The notes beneath the pieces are model-generated. The model saw nothing but the letters and a program-made list of their open reading frames with translations. It was not told the origin of the DNA and searched no databases. A program made the position numbers and the translations under genes. Source: Membranipora membranacea (taxonomy: Eukaryota; Bryozoa; Gymnolaemata; Cheilostomatida; Membraniporidae). From it: 60,000 nucleotides of DNA. The DNA lies in assembly GCA_914767715.1 (NCBI GenBank), contig OU612065.1, positions 10,170,001 to 10,230,000 on the forward strand, read 5' to 3'. Shown here piece by piece: positions 44,480 through 57,072 of the stretch (position 1 is its first letter; the number at the start of each line of letters is the position of its first letter).

Positions 44480-47400
44480 ATGTCCTCCAAAAATGCGGGG
44501 AAAAAGGGAGTGTCAAAGGATGATTTAAGGCGTTTGATGAAGCAGAAGAAAACTGAGGGAAATATCACACATCCACTTGCAAAATATCCTTTTGTTTTAA
44601 AGGTTAATCTCATTGAACCATCGCACCGTTGGTTATTGATGAATTGAGGTTGAAGATCAGGTTTTTTAGTTTACTCATCTTTGATTATTGATCGACACTA
44701 CAGTTGGTTCTTTCAAGTAACTATAATATAGTTTATTACCAATTCTTCATACAGTAGGCCAACCAAATTTATTTGGTTGGCCTACTGTATGAAGCAGAAC
44801 AGTTTCCTTGACTGTCTTGATAACACATACAACACCCTAGGACACCTCATCTGTACAGTCTGTAATTGTCAGATAAAGTCAGACAGATTATGGAACCCAC
44901 ATCTGATGAGCAGATCCCACAAAGAGGTTAGAATGTTACTTGTATATTGAATTCCTTGAATTTTATTGAATGCATTGCTCTATTATACTCCAAATGATGT
45001 GAATATGTTTGAACTTTTCTCCCCATAATAACAACCACAACTGGACAGGTACTCTTGCAGGCAGATGCTAGAGAACCACTTGAATTAACTAGAATCGGTG
45101 TGGTGGCAGCGGCATGTGACCTCCCACCAATATCATGTCTGTGAAAAATAGGTCAAGGATACACTTTTGTGCAATATTTGTAGTATTACGCAATACCAAT
45201 TGGTTCGAGTTATTATTGTCCGTAATATCATCTTTTAGACATTGAGGTTGCTTATATCCGTGTAATTCTGCCTAACCAGGAACAGTTGATACATCAATCA
45301 CAGGTGGTTTTGATTCCAAATAACTAAGGCCTTGCCTCAAGAACATAACATAGTATTGTAATCATCTGAAATTTCGTCATTGTAGAATGTTTCGAAACCA
45401 ATATCTGATGTGAATGAGTTGAAATCTGTTTTGGATAACAAACGGAAACTGGAAAGTGATTTACAGGCAGCAAAGCGATTGAAAGGTGTGTTAAAATATG
45501 TTGCATCATCATCATCATTATTACTACATATCAACTGACAGCATTCTGAGTAACTGTTGGCATGGAGCAACGTGTGAAAACCGGGCACTTTACTTCATTT
45601 TTTGACGACAAAATATCTCTCTATTAAGTGGTATCACGGATCACTTTCGGAATTTTTTGCAATTGGAGAGAATAGAACATGAATCTGTTCTCCATGGATA
45701 TGTTGCGAATTGGAGTGACAAATAGAGCCCATGAATGGTACTAAAACTACTGCTGCCACTCAGGTTCTCATTGAATTCTGTAAAGCTCAATGATAAATAA
45801 TTGAGGTTTCAATCTCCGAATTTTGACCTTGTAGGCAAATCATTTGCAGAAAATCATTGTCAAAATCAGGCAGCGGAAAAGATGGCTAAGTTTCATTTCA
45901 TTAATTTTAACTAGGAACGTCGTAAAAACATCATTATGCCACCTAGGACATCGATTTCATACCCTGATCTTGACAATCAGTTTCTGCAATTCTCAGATCG
46001 AAGCCTCAATTTGTGATCTTTACTCTTAACTACAATTAACTAATAAACTAACTAAAAAACTACATTGCATAGCAAAGATCCTGATTTGGAAATCTCTCTC
46101 TCAACTGACCACACTACATAAGTCATAAAACCCAAAAGTTGGTGCTGAAGTTTTATATTGCTAGGGCAAAGGACATGACGTGTGTTGACGGATTGAACTA
46201 GGGCCACGCTGCAGGGGAAACAATTGGCATTGGCACTAAGGCAGGATAAGGTTGAAGAAGTAACGGTTAAATGATGTGTTAGAAGTGGAACACAGGAGTT
46301 GTGGGAACTCTCAACAGTAGAGAGAAATAATTTTGTGGGCTATATTTGAAGATAAAATACCCAATATCTTCTCTGGTTCCTTATCAAAATTGAAAATCTC
46401 TAGGGAATGCCTTAAACCTGCGTTTCAGTGTTCTGAAGTCGCAGTCAAGACAAATTAGATTCTACCTTTCACATACACTGTAATGTAAACTTTACCACAA
46501 TATCATTGCAGAAGAAAACACAAGTAAAAAACCAAAAGGTATATTAAAGAATGCCATTCCATTAGCTGGGTATTCCTCATCATCAGAAGATGAAGAAGAC
46601 AAGGCACCTTCTTCAGCTCACAAGTCGCCGGCGAACCACGGAGCTTTAAATCCATCACACACTACCAGTAACAATGCGGCAGCAAGTACTTCAGCGTCCT
46701 TACCGGCAGGTCAGCACCTCAAACTATACATTTGGCTTAGTATGACTGTATGACAGGCTTTTTCTTTGTTTATGCTGTGATATATATAGATATACACTAT
46801 ATGCATGTCATTCTTCTTATTTGATGGATATGTCAACCAAAGAAAAAATAACCAGGGAAGTCTAATGATGGAGTGAACGCAGAACGATCTCATAGTTTTT
46901 GTATTTGTGGCCATTGTCTAGACAAGTGACCGCATTTACTCTGATAAGAATGACTGTGGGTGTTTGTACGCTGATCAGGCGGTTAGGCTGACAGGAGACT
47001 TACATCCGCTAACTTCTTTCTTTCCTTACTGCTGCCAGAGAGAATGCTGCTATATCTAAGATTTCTACCTTTGATCTGGAGCAGATTTAGATCATGGTTT
47101 CGTTTGTTCTGACCTGAATAATGACCTTGTGACTGCTGCTCAGATGTTACATCATAGTGATTACTCACTCGACATTTGGGTGGTTGCAGTTTTATCATCC
47201 ATACCACAATTTATGTCAATGTGCTCAATTACCCTATTCCAGGAACTACTCAAAATGAAAATCTGTGGGAAATAGTCATAAATCATCATATTCAAATGGC
47301 AGGAAGTTGAGGACACCATTCCTTAAAGCAGCGTTTGACTCTTGGTCTATAAAAAATTTTCTATAATCTTTGCTCGATTATGACTGTACTTTGTGGTACT

Positions 47401-50400
47401 GTGTGGGTGTTATTCCACCTCTACACTCATTCTACATGCGATGACTACTTGGATTTACTATTTGGCATGGGTGTTGTTGTGACTGAGCACGAATGTCCTT
47501 GGCAAATGACAATCACCAGCCAACGACAATGAAACTAGAATTGAGAAAATGGATGACTTGATCAGACAACCAAATACTAAAAATTATAATCAAGGTTTTT
47601 AAAAATTGTTTTGGCACATTCTTCAAAACCAGAATTATGTAATTCCGCGAATCATATCATTGCTGTGTTATCGTGTGACTAGGAAAGACGTAAGTAGGAG
47701 ATTTGGTAATTAAGTAAGCTTGTCATTCTCTTTTAAAACAATGTTTGTACTGCTCAGCCTTAGAAGTACATGTGTCAACAATTGGCAGCAGCATCACAAG
47801 TATTTCATTTGTCTCCATTCCTTTTTTATTGATAGTTCATGTAGGATGTAACAGTGTATATAAATTTGACCCCTAGACGGATGTACTCAGAAATGGCTAG
47901 CACAACTTTGCGCGTGTTCAAATAAGCTGCCCAATCTATTTTTAAGAAGACAGGCACATAGTCTTACTAGAACTCATTTTTGTAGGTCAATCACACAAAC
48001 ATACATTTGGGTTTCATTCATTATTCCCTTTCTCTCACTTTATTTAATTTACCATTTTTCATGAGGTCTCAAAACTAATATTGAAGTCCCTCAGCGACAT
48101 CTAGTGAAAATAAATGATGCACTATTTTGGCATTAAAAAAACTCATACAGTATTTTGTATACATTCTTGGAAGGATAATGACGTCACACGGAGTACCCTC
48201 ATGGACTACTGTCACACTCGGAAACTATCTCAAACTCTCAGGCTTAAAAATATAAAAAATAGGACATTGTTTTCAATATCCAACTTTTGATGCCTATTTA
48301 TACTCGGGGTGTAGGGATAGAATGTCCTTTCTTGATTAAATTTGAGGTTATTGTGGGTAAAGTAAATATTATCACAGAGTAAGGATATATCCTACTCCTA
48401 TATCCTTACTCTGTGATATTATCCTTTCACATAGCAAGGTCATATTTCTTTACTACAGTGGGCATCCGGACACACAGCTTGTATAAAATGTGATAATTGA
48501 ATTTCTGTGTGTAAAAAAGAATGTGGATCAAAAGTGTGGGGCGATAGGTGCAATCATGTTTTTGATGTACACGAAAACCCTGTACTGAAACGTTACGTTC
48601 AGCACCATTTTGAATGCAACGGGTATGATTTTGCAGAATTTATATATTGGCAAACAATTTGAATACTGGAATACAAAACTTGAATCTGGTAATTTTGATT
48701 TCCACTCGGCATATACCAATTCATTCCGTATCGCCGTCCTAACTGGCTCAATTCAGGGATAAAAATTGACAAAACTAGCAACACCTCATAATTTACCCAA
48801 GTAATAAAATGCTTTTATAAAGCAATAGGCAAACAAATATTTAGTTTAATACTCAGTTCCTTTTTTTCCCTTTAAAAGTGAATCTCCAATACAATAACTC
48901 CCTCATACCAGCTTATCAAAGTCTTACAACAGACCAAGGAGTTAATGCCAACCACCCAAATTCAACGTCTGGCAAAATTTTAAGATGTGTTATTTGACAT
49001 GTTCATGTGATGGGTGAGTAAGCGTGTCCTGCAAGCAAGCCTGGGGAGAAAATTAAGAAAAAAATTCCTGATCTGATATTTCAATAATTTGGAAGAAAAT
49101 ATCTTGGTAAAATTTCTTGTTGTTTCATGAGACAGACAGCAGATTAACCTCAATGTAATCAGAGAAAGAAGGTATTATACATTTACCTTATACAAGGTGT
49201 AGGAGTTTATTTTTGGTGGTCTGGCAAAAAAGTCTGTTAGAATATTCATCTATTTTGAAGTCAGACAGTACAATCAAATGATTAAGTCCTTTTGAATACC
49301 CAGTGCCATATCAGTTGTGGTCTTATGCTATTTTTCACCTTGTAGCTAGAAAATCTGACAGCGGTTTATTTTCAGGTCACAGTGCTAGGTTTACAAAAAA
49401 GGTTTGACATGGTATATTAAGGTAGAAGCATGAATGGACCTGTTGTAACTGGCACATCCCCTTACAGCCTAAAGTCTGGCTGGTTGCTGAGTTGTTGGTC
49501 GGAAAATTCCTGTTCACCATCATAACAAAACCTAAAGGTGTTCTGTACTGAGACGAGGGCTAGACTATTATTGTTATTTTTGACATTATTCATAGATTTG
49601 AGTTATGTAAGTCAATACTACCAGATCCAAGTTTTGGTGGTGTGGTGAAATATACACATTTTAAAACTCTAATAACAAAAATCTTTTTTTTTTTTCATTT
49701 TTCCAAACCAGGATGCCAGTGACAACGTGTCTAATGATTGTTTACGTATTGCCAGGATCTATTATGTTGGCCCAAAAAACTGGTGTCAAAATCAATTAAA
49801 ACTGTCTGCGGTGTTCCATGTTTATCCCAGAAACCCCTGTCTGTCTAGGAAATATTTTTAACCATTTGATGTTGTAGATTTTTTTGATTCCGGAGATCTG
49901 CCTGACGCTGACACGGATGTAGACAAGGAGCAGCCTGGTAATCCAACGGAGCAGCTTCCTGAGGGCTTCTTCGATGATCCCAAAGCAGATGCCAAGGTAA
50001 TGTGAATCTATCTGTTCTCAAATGCTTTAAGTATGTCAGGTAGGATAAAATCCAAATAACAAAAGTCTTTATGTAAGAGTCCAAATAGTGACCGCATGCA
50101 GTTGTAGATGAAAAATCAGGAAAACTGAGACAATATTTTCCTGTCTGCTCGGTATTTGTTAATGATGCCATTTGGGTAATAAAAACACTTCCACGTTTAT
50201 TCTCACAACAGTATTAAGTGTGAGCTTTTGCTTACACAGACCTGTTTGTGGGTTATTAGGAAGTCACATTGCAGAGTGTAGTTGTAATCATCAGCTAAAT
50301 TTAACATGAAGTGATGCGTTCCGGCAGTTGTCCAAAGCTGACCGCAACATATTTGCCCTTAGACTTTAGGAGTGACCATGCCCTAGGAGACATATACTTG

Positions 50401-53400
50401 GCGGGTTCCTGTTAGTTTGTTTTGATAAAGTATGTTTTAAATGGGATTCCTACGGGTCTGAAACCAAACAACAACCTGGAATCTGATTTTGGCAACAATA
50501 CTGGTTATGACATTATTTAATTTCATCTCCATCAGAGTTGAGTGATTTTTCCAAGGGGAGGGGGGTGATAGCAATTTGTCCTTGCTGATCGTTTATGAGC
50601 TCTGACTCCCAGTCATACTTTATAAATTGTGAGTGATTATACCAAATACAAATCTACGTAATTAAAATAATATAGAATAATATAGAATCAGGTATATATT
50701 AATATAGTGACAGGTATATAGTCATATAGTAGCACACTAATATAGGTAAAATAATTTAGGGAATATAGTAATATAGAGACAGGTATATAGTCATATAGTG
50801 ACCGGTATATAGTCATATAGTAACATAGTAATTAATAGGTAATATAATATCGGGTACATAGTAATATAGTAACAGGAATATAGTCATATAATGACAGATA
50901 TATAGTCATATAGTGACAGGTTTATAGTCATATAGTAACGTAGTAATATAGGTAAAATACTATCGGGTATATAGTAATATAGAGACAGGTATATAGTCAT
51001 ATAGTGACCGGTATATGGTAAAATATAGTAATATAGGTACTAAAGTATCAGGTATATAATTATATAGTAACAGGTATGTAGTAATATCGTGACAGGAATA
51101 TAGTCATATAGTAACATGATAATATAGTTGCATGATAATATAGTAGCATGATAATATAGGTTATATAGTAACAGGTATTTAGTAATACAGTAACATGCTT
51201 ATATAAGAAATTTAGTAACAGGTATTGAGTTATATAGTAATCTAGGTAATATAGTAACATGTATATAGTAATATAGTAACAAAGTAACAGGTATTTAGAA
51301 ATATAGGTAATATAGTAAGTTTAAGCCTATATAGTAACAGTGTTTATTATCATAAATTGTAATTTAATGGAACAATTTTTAGATTTTTGATTTCAACAAA
51401 ATGCTGCTTAAGTTTCCCGAATATGAAAGAATGGCAGCCTTACTGACAGAAGACGCCAAGTTTTTTTCATTTTAACCGTACAGCTCATCTTTTTGTATTT
51501 AGTTTTGTGATTTTTGGTAACAAATGCAGCTAAAGTTATTAGCAAATTCTAACTCCAAAAATGTGTTCAATTTGACGCTAAAAAGCGAAAGAACTCTTTA
51601 AATTATTATTTAGAAATATGGTGATGTCACAAAAAAACGCTCTCATAGACATCTCTTAATCGATAAATGTTTTTAAAAAAAACAAAAAGTGGCCATTTTG
51701 ATAACCAAATGCAAAGATCAATCAAACAATCGCATCCACAGATACCTCATTGAAATTATTAAAAAGAGCTGGTGGTTTTTTATTAAGATATATTATGGAG
51801 AGTAGAAATCACCCTCTATATCGTCTCCCGTATTTGTAGGATATTCAGTTACTAATGAAATAATAAAATTGGTAATTGTAAGCTTGTTGTTTGACATGTG
51901 AAATTATTGCATGTTTATGTCCCTTTGACCTCAGTAAATAAGTTGTCAAAATACTTTCACATAGCTTTTCACATAGCTTTTCACGTAGCTTTTCACGTAG
52001 CTCATAAGTGTCAACTGAGGTAAGTTCCTAATTTGATCTACAAATGGTCCAAACATAATTACTGAGTCTTTAGACATAATATATGATCTATTTTTAGGAC
52101 AACCCATATAATGGTGTTATATCCCTTCAAGAATGGAATAAAACATGAATTTTTTTTTCCTATTGGTCCGAATAAATTGTAAATTTACTTGATCAACAAA
52201 ATATTCTAAAAGCCGAAAATGCTACACAAACTGATTGGAATTGCGTTTACAAGGGTCTGTAAGTGAGCAATCCAATTGGCTGCTTCCGGTTATAATTAGG
52301 TGCAAAAATTTCATTTTGAGTTTGGCACGCTGCTAGTTTCATCATCGCTTTGCTATAAATTAACACATAACTAAATCTATTTAACTGTAACCATCAACTA
52401 GATCAGGGGTGCCCAACCTTTTCATTGAGGGGGCCGCATCCACATATTGCAATGTCCCTGGGGGCCTGCAACCTCGCCATAAAGCAACCATTCATATATG
52501 GTGTGCAGTTTTTTCATATCTGTAGTGGGGAGTTTATTTATTTGAGCTCACTCAAAGGCAATGGTTGCGGAATTCCAAAATACTGTGACTAGATGTAGGG
52601 CGTTCCTTACAAATGAGGAATGTTATAAATATAAAGGTGAAAATTGTTTTCGCGACTACGCGATTTTCTCAGATGGGTTGGGGGCCGCATTAAATTGGGT
52701 TGGGGGGCCGCATGCGGCACCAGGGCCACTCGTTGGGCACCCCTGAACTAGATCAAAGAATTATTTAGTTAAATCAATTTTAGGCTAGAAAGGTGGAATA
52801 TATTGATAAAGATGTAGCGGAATGGGAAAAATTTCAGTCAGAAATAAAGCAGGAATCAGAAATCTCAGAACAGATCAAAGCTGAAGATGATACTGTGATT
52901 ACAGAAGATAGACATATGGAGGAGATTGACGAACAGCTGTGAGTACCTCAATTCCAAGAATCAATTAAAGTACAAACCTGCAAAATAGTTCTCGCATATC
53001 TATGACAGCATAGCTTCGAGGAACACATCCCCAGGAGTTGGACTCCCTGTACATGCCAGACAGTTTGTGGTTTCCTACTCCGTCATTGACAGCTATTTAT
53101 ATATTATTTCACTCTCTATGACCTCTCTATGGCATTTTTGGACATCGCTGTCATAGACTGTATTTTTGTCCTTGCGAAGCACTCACTACCTGCTGATAAA
53201 TAGCTGCTTAGGTTTGCTGTCACATGCGTGCGCTGAGCGAAAGCAATGTCTGTTTGACGCAGAATATGGCGCCATTGTAATTTAGGAGGCGCTGCCATGT
53301 CTCTTCACTATTATACCTGGACAGCATTCTATGATGAGATGTATGTTTGAGGTTGAAGCTTGTAAGTAAGGTAGGAAGTGATGTGCGGTATGCTGTATTA

Positions 53401-54981
53401 TCGCCTGATCTACCTGGTGTAATGCCAAACTATATATTTTTTGTCTCACTCATGTCATTATCCATCAATTATTTCTCACTATGATTGAAGTAAGCTAAAC
53501 AGAAGAATCTAGCACAATATTTCAAAACTTGGACTTGATTTGATGATTTTTGATGAAATGTTAGTTTAACCTGGCAGGAAGTACCAATTAAATTCCATCA
53601 GAGAAAGTGAAATTTCTTCATTCCTGCAAAACAATGCCAACTGTGTTGCTGACCAAACGACCAATGGTTCATTGACTTGCTTGTTTTCCCAGCTCTACCA
53701 CGCTGTTATTTGGCCACAGGAATGATTTTTATGAGAAGACCAAGTACAATGTACATAATTACAATCACGTCACTGCTGCATATAAACATTATGCCATGCA
53801 GAGGCTATTTGCTCTCGATGACATCAACTGGAAATGTGATTGTCCTATACACCTGTAGGGTATAGGTAAGAGTGTGGTGCGATATTTTTATGGCCATTAT
53901 TGTCTGGCATGTCATATTTTAATGCGGTCTGGGAGAAAAATAAAAGTTCATTTGTATTCCTAGAGAATATGGCATTTAAATGAAATGCATGCACATGAGC
54001 TTGTTAAATGATAATGACCAAATACATGATTGGCCCATGTACAATGATAGGTCGGTTAACCGACCTTTGTAAGTTCAATGCTGTCATAACATTACTATAA
54101 CAAGGTAACTTGTTTGTCTGAGAAATATGAATATATAAATATCCACCTTTCACAGGAAGTTCTAGATGTTTGGGTTAGGTACACTGGTGTGTTTATGACA
54201 TTTGAACTAGACAACGTTTTATACGGTTAACCAAAGCCTCAAAGTATTCCTGGGTGTTCCTATTTATATCAGATCAAGCGTTCCAGGGTATCAGATATTC
54301 AGTTGAAAAATAAGGAGTATGTTTTTATTCCTCCTGATCCTGTATACTGCCAATGATTTATATTAGCATCCTTTTACTGCTGCCCTTGTACAAAAGGTGA
54401 AATACTATCAAACCATATCCTGTGGTAAAATGATATACACCCATTAGGGGTAATAAAACCATAGACCCATAGCTGCTGTGGTGATGGGAAGAGGGGGGGG
54501 AACACACAATACCACTTTGATATGTTTTTTAAGCGTGGCTACTGAGAAATCAGACTCAAATCATTGTTCACTTTTTTAATAAGGCTTTATGATCCTCTTG
54601 ACACCAGCCTTAACCGTGTTCTACTCAAATCCATGAGCTGACACCTACACCAGCCACTCAGATAAGGAACACCAATCGGTATTATTTTGTGACTGAAATT
54701 GAGGCAATATCTTTTATTTAATATTGTGTGGTTATTGTAACGTTCTAGCCACCTGCTTCTCTCTAGAAGTTTTCTCTTTGACTCTAGTATGTTTTATAGA
54801 TCTATGTCCTTTCAGAGCACAATGGGGTATGGTGAATAACATTATTCAGAAGAAAGAGAAGTTGATGGGGAATAAACGAGATCAGAATGAGACAACAGCT
54901 GAAGGGGACAACTCTTCTGAAGAAGATGATCCAGAATATGAGCAAATGATTGACTGGAGGTCAAAAAAGGTCATCAAGTGA
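44480..54981 (+). CDS. ZNF830: ZNF830 (CCDC16) homologue, zinc-finger and coiled-coil nuclear protein
   Basis: Exons 44480-44602, 44798-44926, 45386-45485, 46512-46709, 49878-49996, 52784-52938 and 54816-54981 give 329 aa (human 372), with all phases consistent. The N-terminus DDLRRLMKQKK and HPLAKY matches the family's EELRRLMKEK...AKY start. Exon 2 has a matrin/U1-type C2H2 finger with C-x2-C-x12-H-x5-H spacing (LICTVCN...LWNPHL...SHKE). Exon 4 is Ser- and acid-rich. Exon 5 ends in LPEGFFDDPKADAK, nearly the human LPEGFFDDP...DA block. Exons 6-7 are a charged coiled coil (KQESEISEQIKAEDD, MVNNIIQKKEKL) and end in an acidic patch and DWRSKK. The vertebrate protein is nuclear and linked to pre-mRNA splicing complexes and early development. 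Between AKY and the finger this copy has about 16 extra residues at the exon 1/2 border, where a palindrome touches the acceptor. Confidence 0.9.
44745..44794. repeat. Perfect 50-bp palindrome touching the ZNF830 exon 2 acceptor
   Basis: Two 24-base arms (starting CTTCATACAGTAGGCC) flank a two-base centre. The right arm ends at 44794, directly before the CAG acceptor at 44795-44797. The left arm itself contains TTCTTCATACAG, which looks like an acceptor. No direct-repeat flank was found. Confidence 0.85.
48373..48415. mobile_element. 43-bp hairpin with 7-bp direct repeats (micro-element D)
   Basis: The arm CACAGAGTAAGGATATA and its exact inverse surround a nine-base loop. ATATTAT stands immediately on both sides (48366-48372 and 48416-48422). 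It lies in intron 4 of ZNF830. Confidence 0.6.
50665..51338. repeat. Degenerate AT-rich satellite-like array in a ZNF830 intron
   Basis: Roughly 35 copies of a 16-22-base theme such as ACAGGTATATAGTAATATAGT follow one another for about 670 bp. They vary between AGTAATATAG, AGTCATATAG and AGTAACAGG. Period and order are irregular. No coding sense is seen on either strand. Confidence 0.85.
51956..52003. repeat. Four-copy 12-13-bp tandem repeat
   Basis: The unit TTCACATAGCTT changes to TTCACGTAGCTT in the last two copies. Confidence 0.8.
52404..52745. mobile_element. Non-autonomous hAT-type transposon (MITE), 342 bp
   Basis: The ends are inverted repeats of CAGGGGTGCCCAAC. The element is flanked by a perfect 8-bp direct repeat AACTAGAT (52396-52403 and 52746-52753), the length typical of hAT transposition. 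The ends are of the CAGGGGTG type known from Charlie-like hAT families. Internal sequence includes GGGGGCCGCAT near both ends and no transposase frame. It lies in intron 5 of ZNF830, ending 38 bases before exon 6. Confidence 0.9.
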
Positions 54982-55077
54982 TCCTCTGAATCTGAGGGTC
55001 ATGTTTTGTGTATAATGTAACATAATGTATTCAGGTGTTATTTTGTTACAATGATTTTTTTGCATTCTAAGTATATA

Positions 55078-55103
55078 CCATAGACTTAATATTAAGTCTA
55101 TGG
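55078..55103. mobile_element. Perfect 26-bp palindrome with TATATA flanks (micro-element E)
   Basis: The arm CCATAGACTTAAT and its exact inverse abut without a loop. Ends (CCATAGAC) and centre (AAT|ATT) equal those of the palindrome at 12803, which is six bases longer. TATATA flanks both sides; as that word is its own inverse, it can be read either as a target duplication or as more palindrome (40 bp in all). Confidence 0.55.
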
Positions 55104-56244
55104 TATATACACAATTACTTCATTACTCCATTATCTCATGCTTTTCCAAGGATACCCGCTGTTTTTGATGGATTTTGTGAAAATAGATATGACATTCTTC
55201 ATGAATGAAAAAGCAGTGTGTTGAATTCTTTCATTTAGTTATAATCAGCTTCTGCATAGTACAATTATTTACACTACATAGTATCAGTAGGCATTTTGTA
55301 ATGCTACACTTCAAAACACCTTCAAATATTCGCATATTCACCTGTATGCAAAAAAGTACCTTTTGCCCTTGAAAAAATGTCAATACCTTCAGCAGGTAAA
55401 CAGCATCCAATTATTGTGTTGCAGTTATTACAATGTTGGTTTGTGATCTGCACGTACCCTCTCAGAGATTCTTTTCTCTGCTTCAAAATAATTCATTTTT
55501 ATCATCTTAGGAAATGACAATTATATTCCTGACTGAGAAGCTGTTGGTGAGCGGCAGCCCCTCTTTGTCAACCTCAGAGCACAGTGTGCCAGGCTCATGC
55601 ATGGTCAATACTGGCCAGCACTAGTTCTATGTTCAAACAATCATTGTTTTGACAGCAACTCTTTTTCTCGTTGACTATTTAAGATTAACTGTTTCCTGTC
55701 TTTAGAAAACATCGAAAGTTGCTGGCCATTTATCTGCACGCCACTCATGGATGTCTGCTGCCAAAACAAATTGCATCCCTAATGGATAGATGAATATCGT
55801 TGTGAAATGAATGGGATGTATTGGATTTGTGGGTAGCTGACCCTACAACACGAAATAATATTTTACCTTACAAGTAACATGAATCTTTAAATAAAACATC
55901 CAACTGATGTGCTAACAGATAATATAACAATCTCGGGAAGCCAAATCAATTGCCAGCTCTGGACTAGACTAACAGTCTCGTACAGTCAGAAAATGGTATG
56001 AGGAAGCACACCAAGTTTGCATAATTTTGCAAAATGACTGATTCGCCAGCAACATGGGGCACAAATATTCCTTCGGGTAACAATTTTCGAAGGTGATGCA
56101 AGAGACTTTTGTTATGGTGTTAGGGTTGAACTGCCACATTGGCTCTCACTTGTTACAAGTGACTTGTATCCACTTCCACAGTCTATCAATGAATGTGAGC
56201 TCACACCGTAATCTCTCAATCTGAAGGTCAGGGAAGTTGTGTTT

Positions 56245-57072
56245 TCAGAGTCTAGACAGCCTCAGCTCTCCAACTACGTTTGAAAGAAACATCTCTAGGT
56301 GAGCAAACCAGGTTTGTTGTGATTGCAGCTTGACTTGCGTATATCTTTGGCAATGTATTGCGATGCTGACTTCGCAACATAAGGTAACAGCTGCGACTGC
56401 CAACATAAACCAATTTACATAGAAAGAAAACTTGAACATTGTGATTATAAATGTTGGTAACAACGAAACCCATGTACATGGTAATATAGCAAATAGCAGG
56501 ACAATTATCTGAATGGTGCAAAGCCAACCGCAAGTGAAAGCAACGACAATTCAATTCCGTAATGCCCATTCAGAAACACTCAGCTCTGTCTCGGTTTGAT
56601 GTTCCAGCCCTACGTCAAAATGAATGTAAATATGTGAGTCGCTGTTGGATAGCCACTTCAGTCCTATGAGTGGTTTTAAACAGGATACGTCAACTGCTAG
56701 CTGTACTCATTCAAACCTGTCAAATTTTTGGCAACTTTTCAAAAAAATAGTGTACCCAAATCTATTAACTGAGCCCTGTTTTTGATATGGCATGTTGAGA
56801 AATGTGACCCGGTCAGCAAGAATTTGTATCAGCTTAGAAAATCTAAATCGCGCCACAATTATTGCTACTTGACATGCTACAAAATTAGATGATATCATTC
56901 CCATGAAAGAAAATACAGAGTCCTGAAAATGAGACCTTGTTCTAAACGTAAAATACATCCCCTCCCTAGACACTGCTGCAGGCGCTCGGATGCTGCACAG
57001 TGGAAGCTTATGGTTTGCTATGTGCCTTGGAGGCTGGTGGCGTAGCTTGGCTACTCTCTGATCAGACTTGGT
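56245..57072 (-). pseudogene. Possible decayed multi-pass membrane protein frame
   Basis: One minus-strand frame is open over 828 bases apart from two TGA codons (56709-56707 and one near 56551). It shows hydrophobic stretches such as FSFMGMISSNFVACQVAIIV, VVAFTCGWLCTIQIIVLLFA and FYVNWFMLAVAAVTLCC, separated by charged loops. The layout recalls the C-terminal helices of a multi-pass receptor, possibly a gustatory-receptor-like protein. I do not recognise a diagnostic motif. Open AT-poor frames can arise by chance, and the upstream end meets a stop at 57073-57075. Confidence 0.25.

Noticed and set aside
54049-54066. An 18-bp perfect palindrome (AGGTCGGTTAACCGACCT).
   Set aside because: No flank duplication and no similarity to the other palindromes; short enough to arise by chance in 60 kb.
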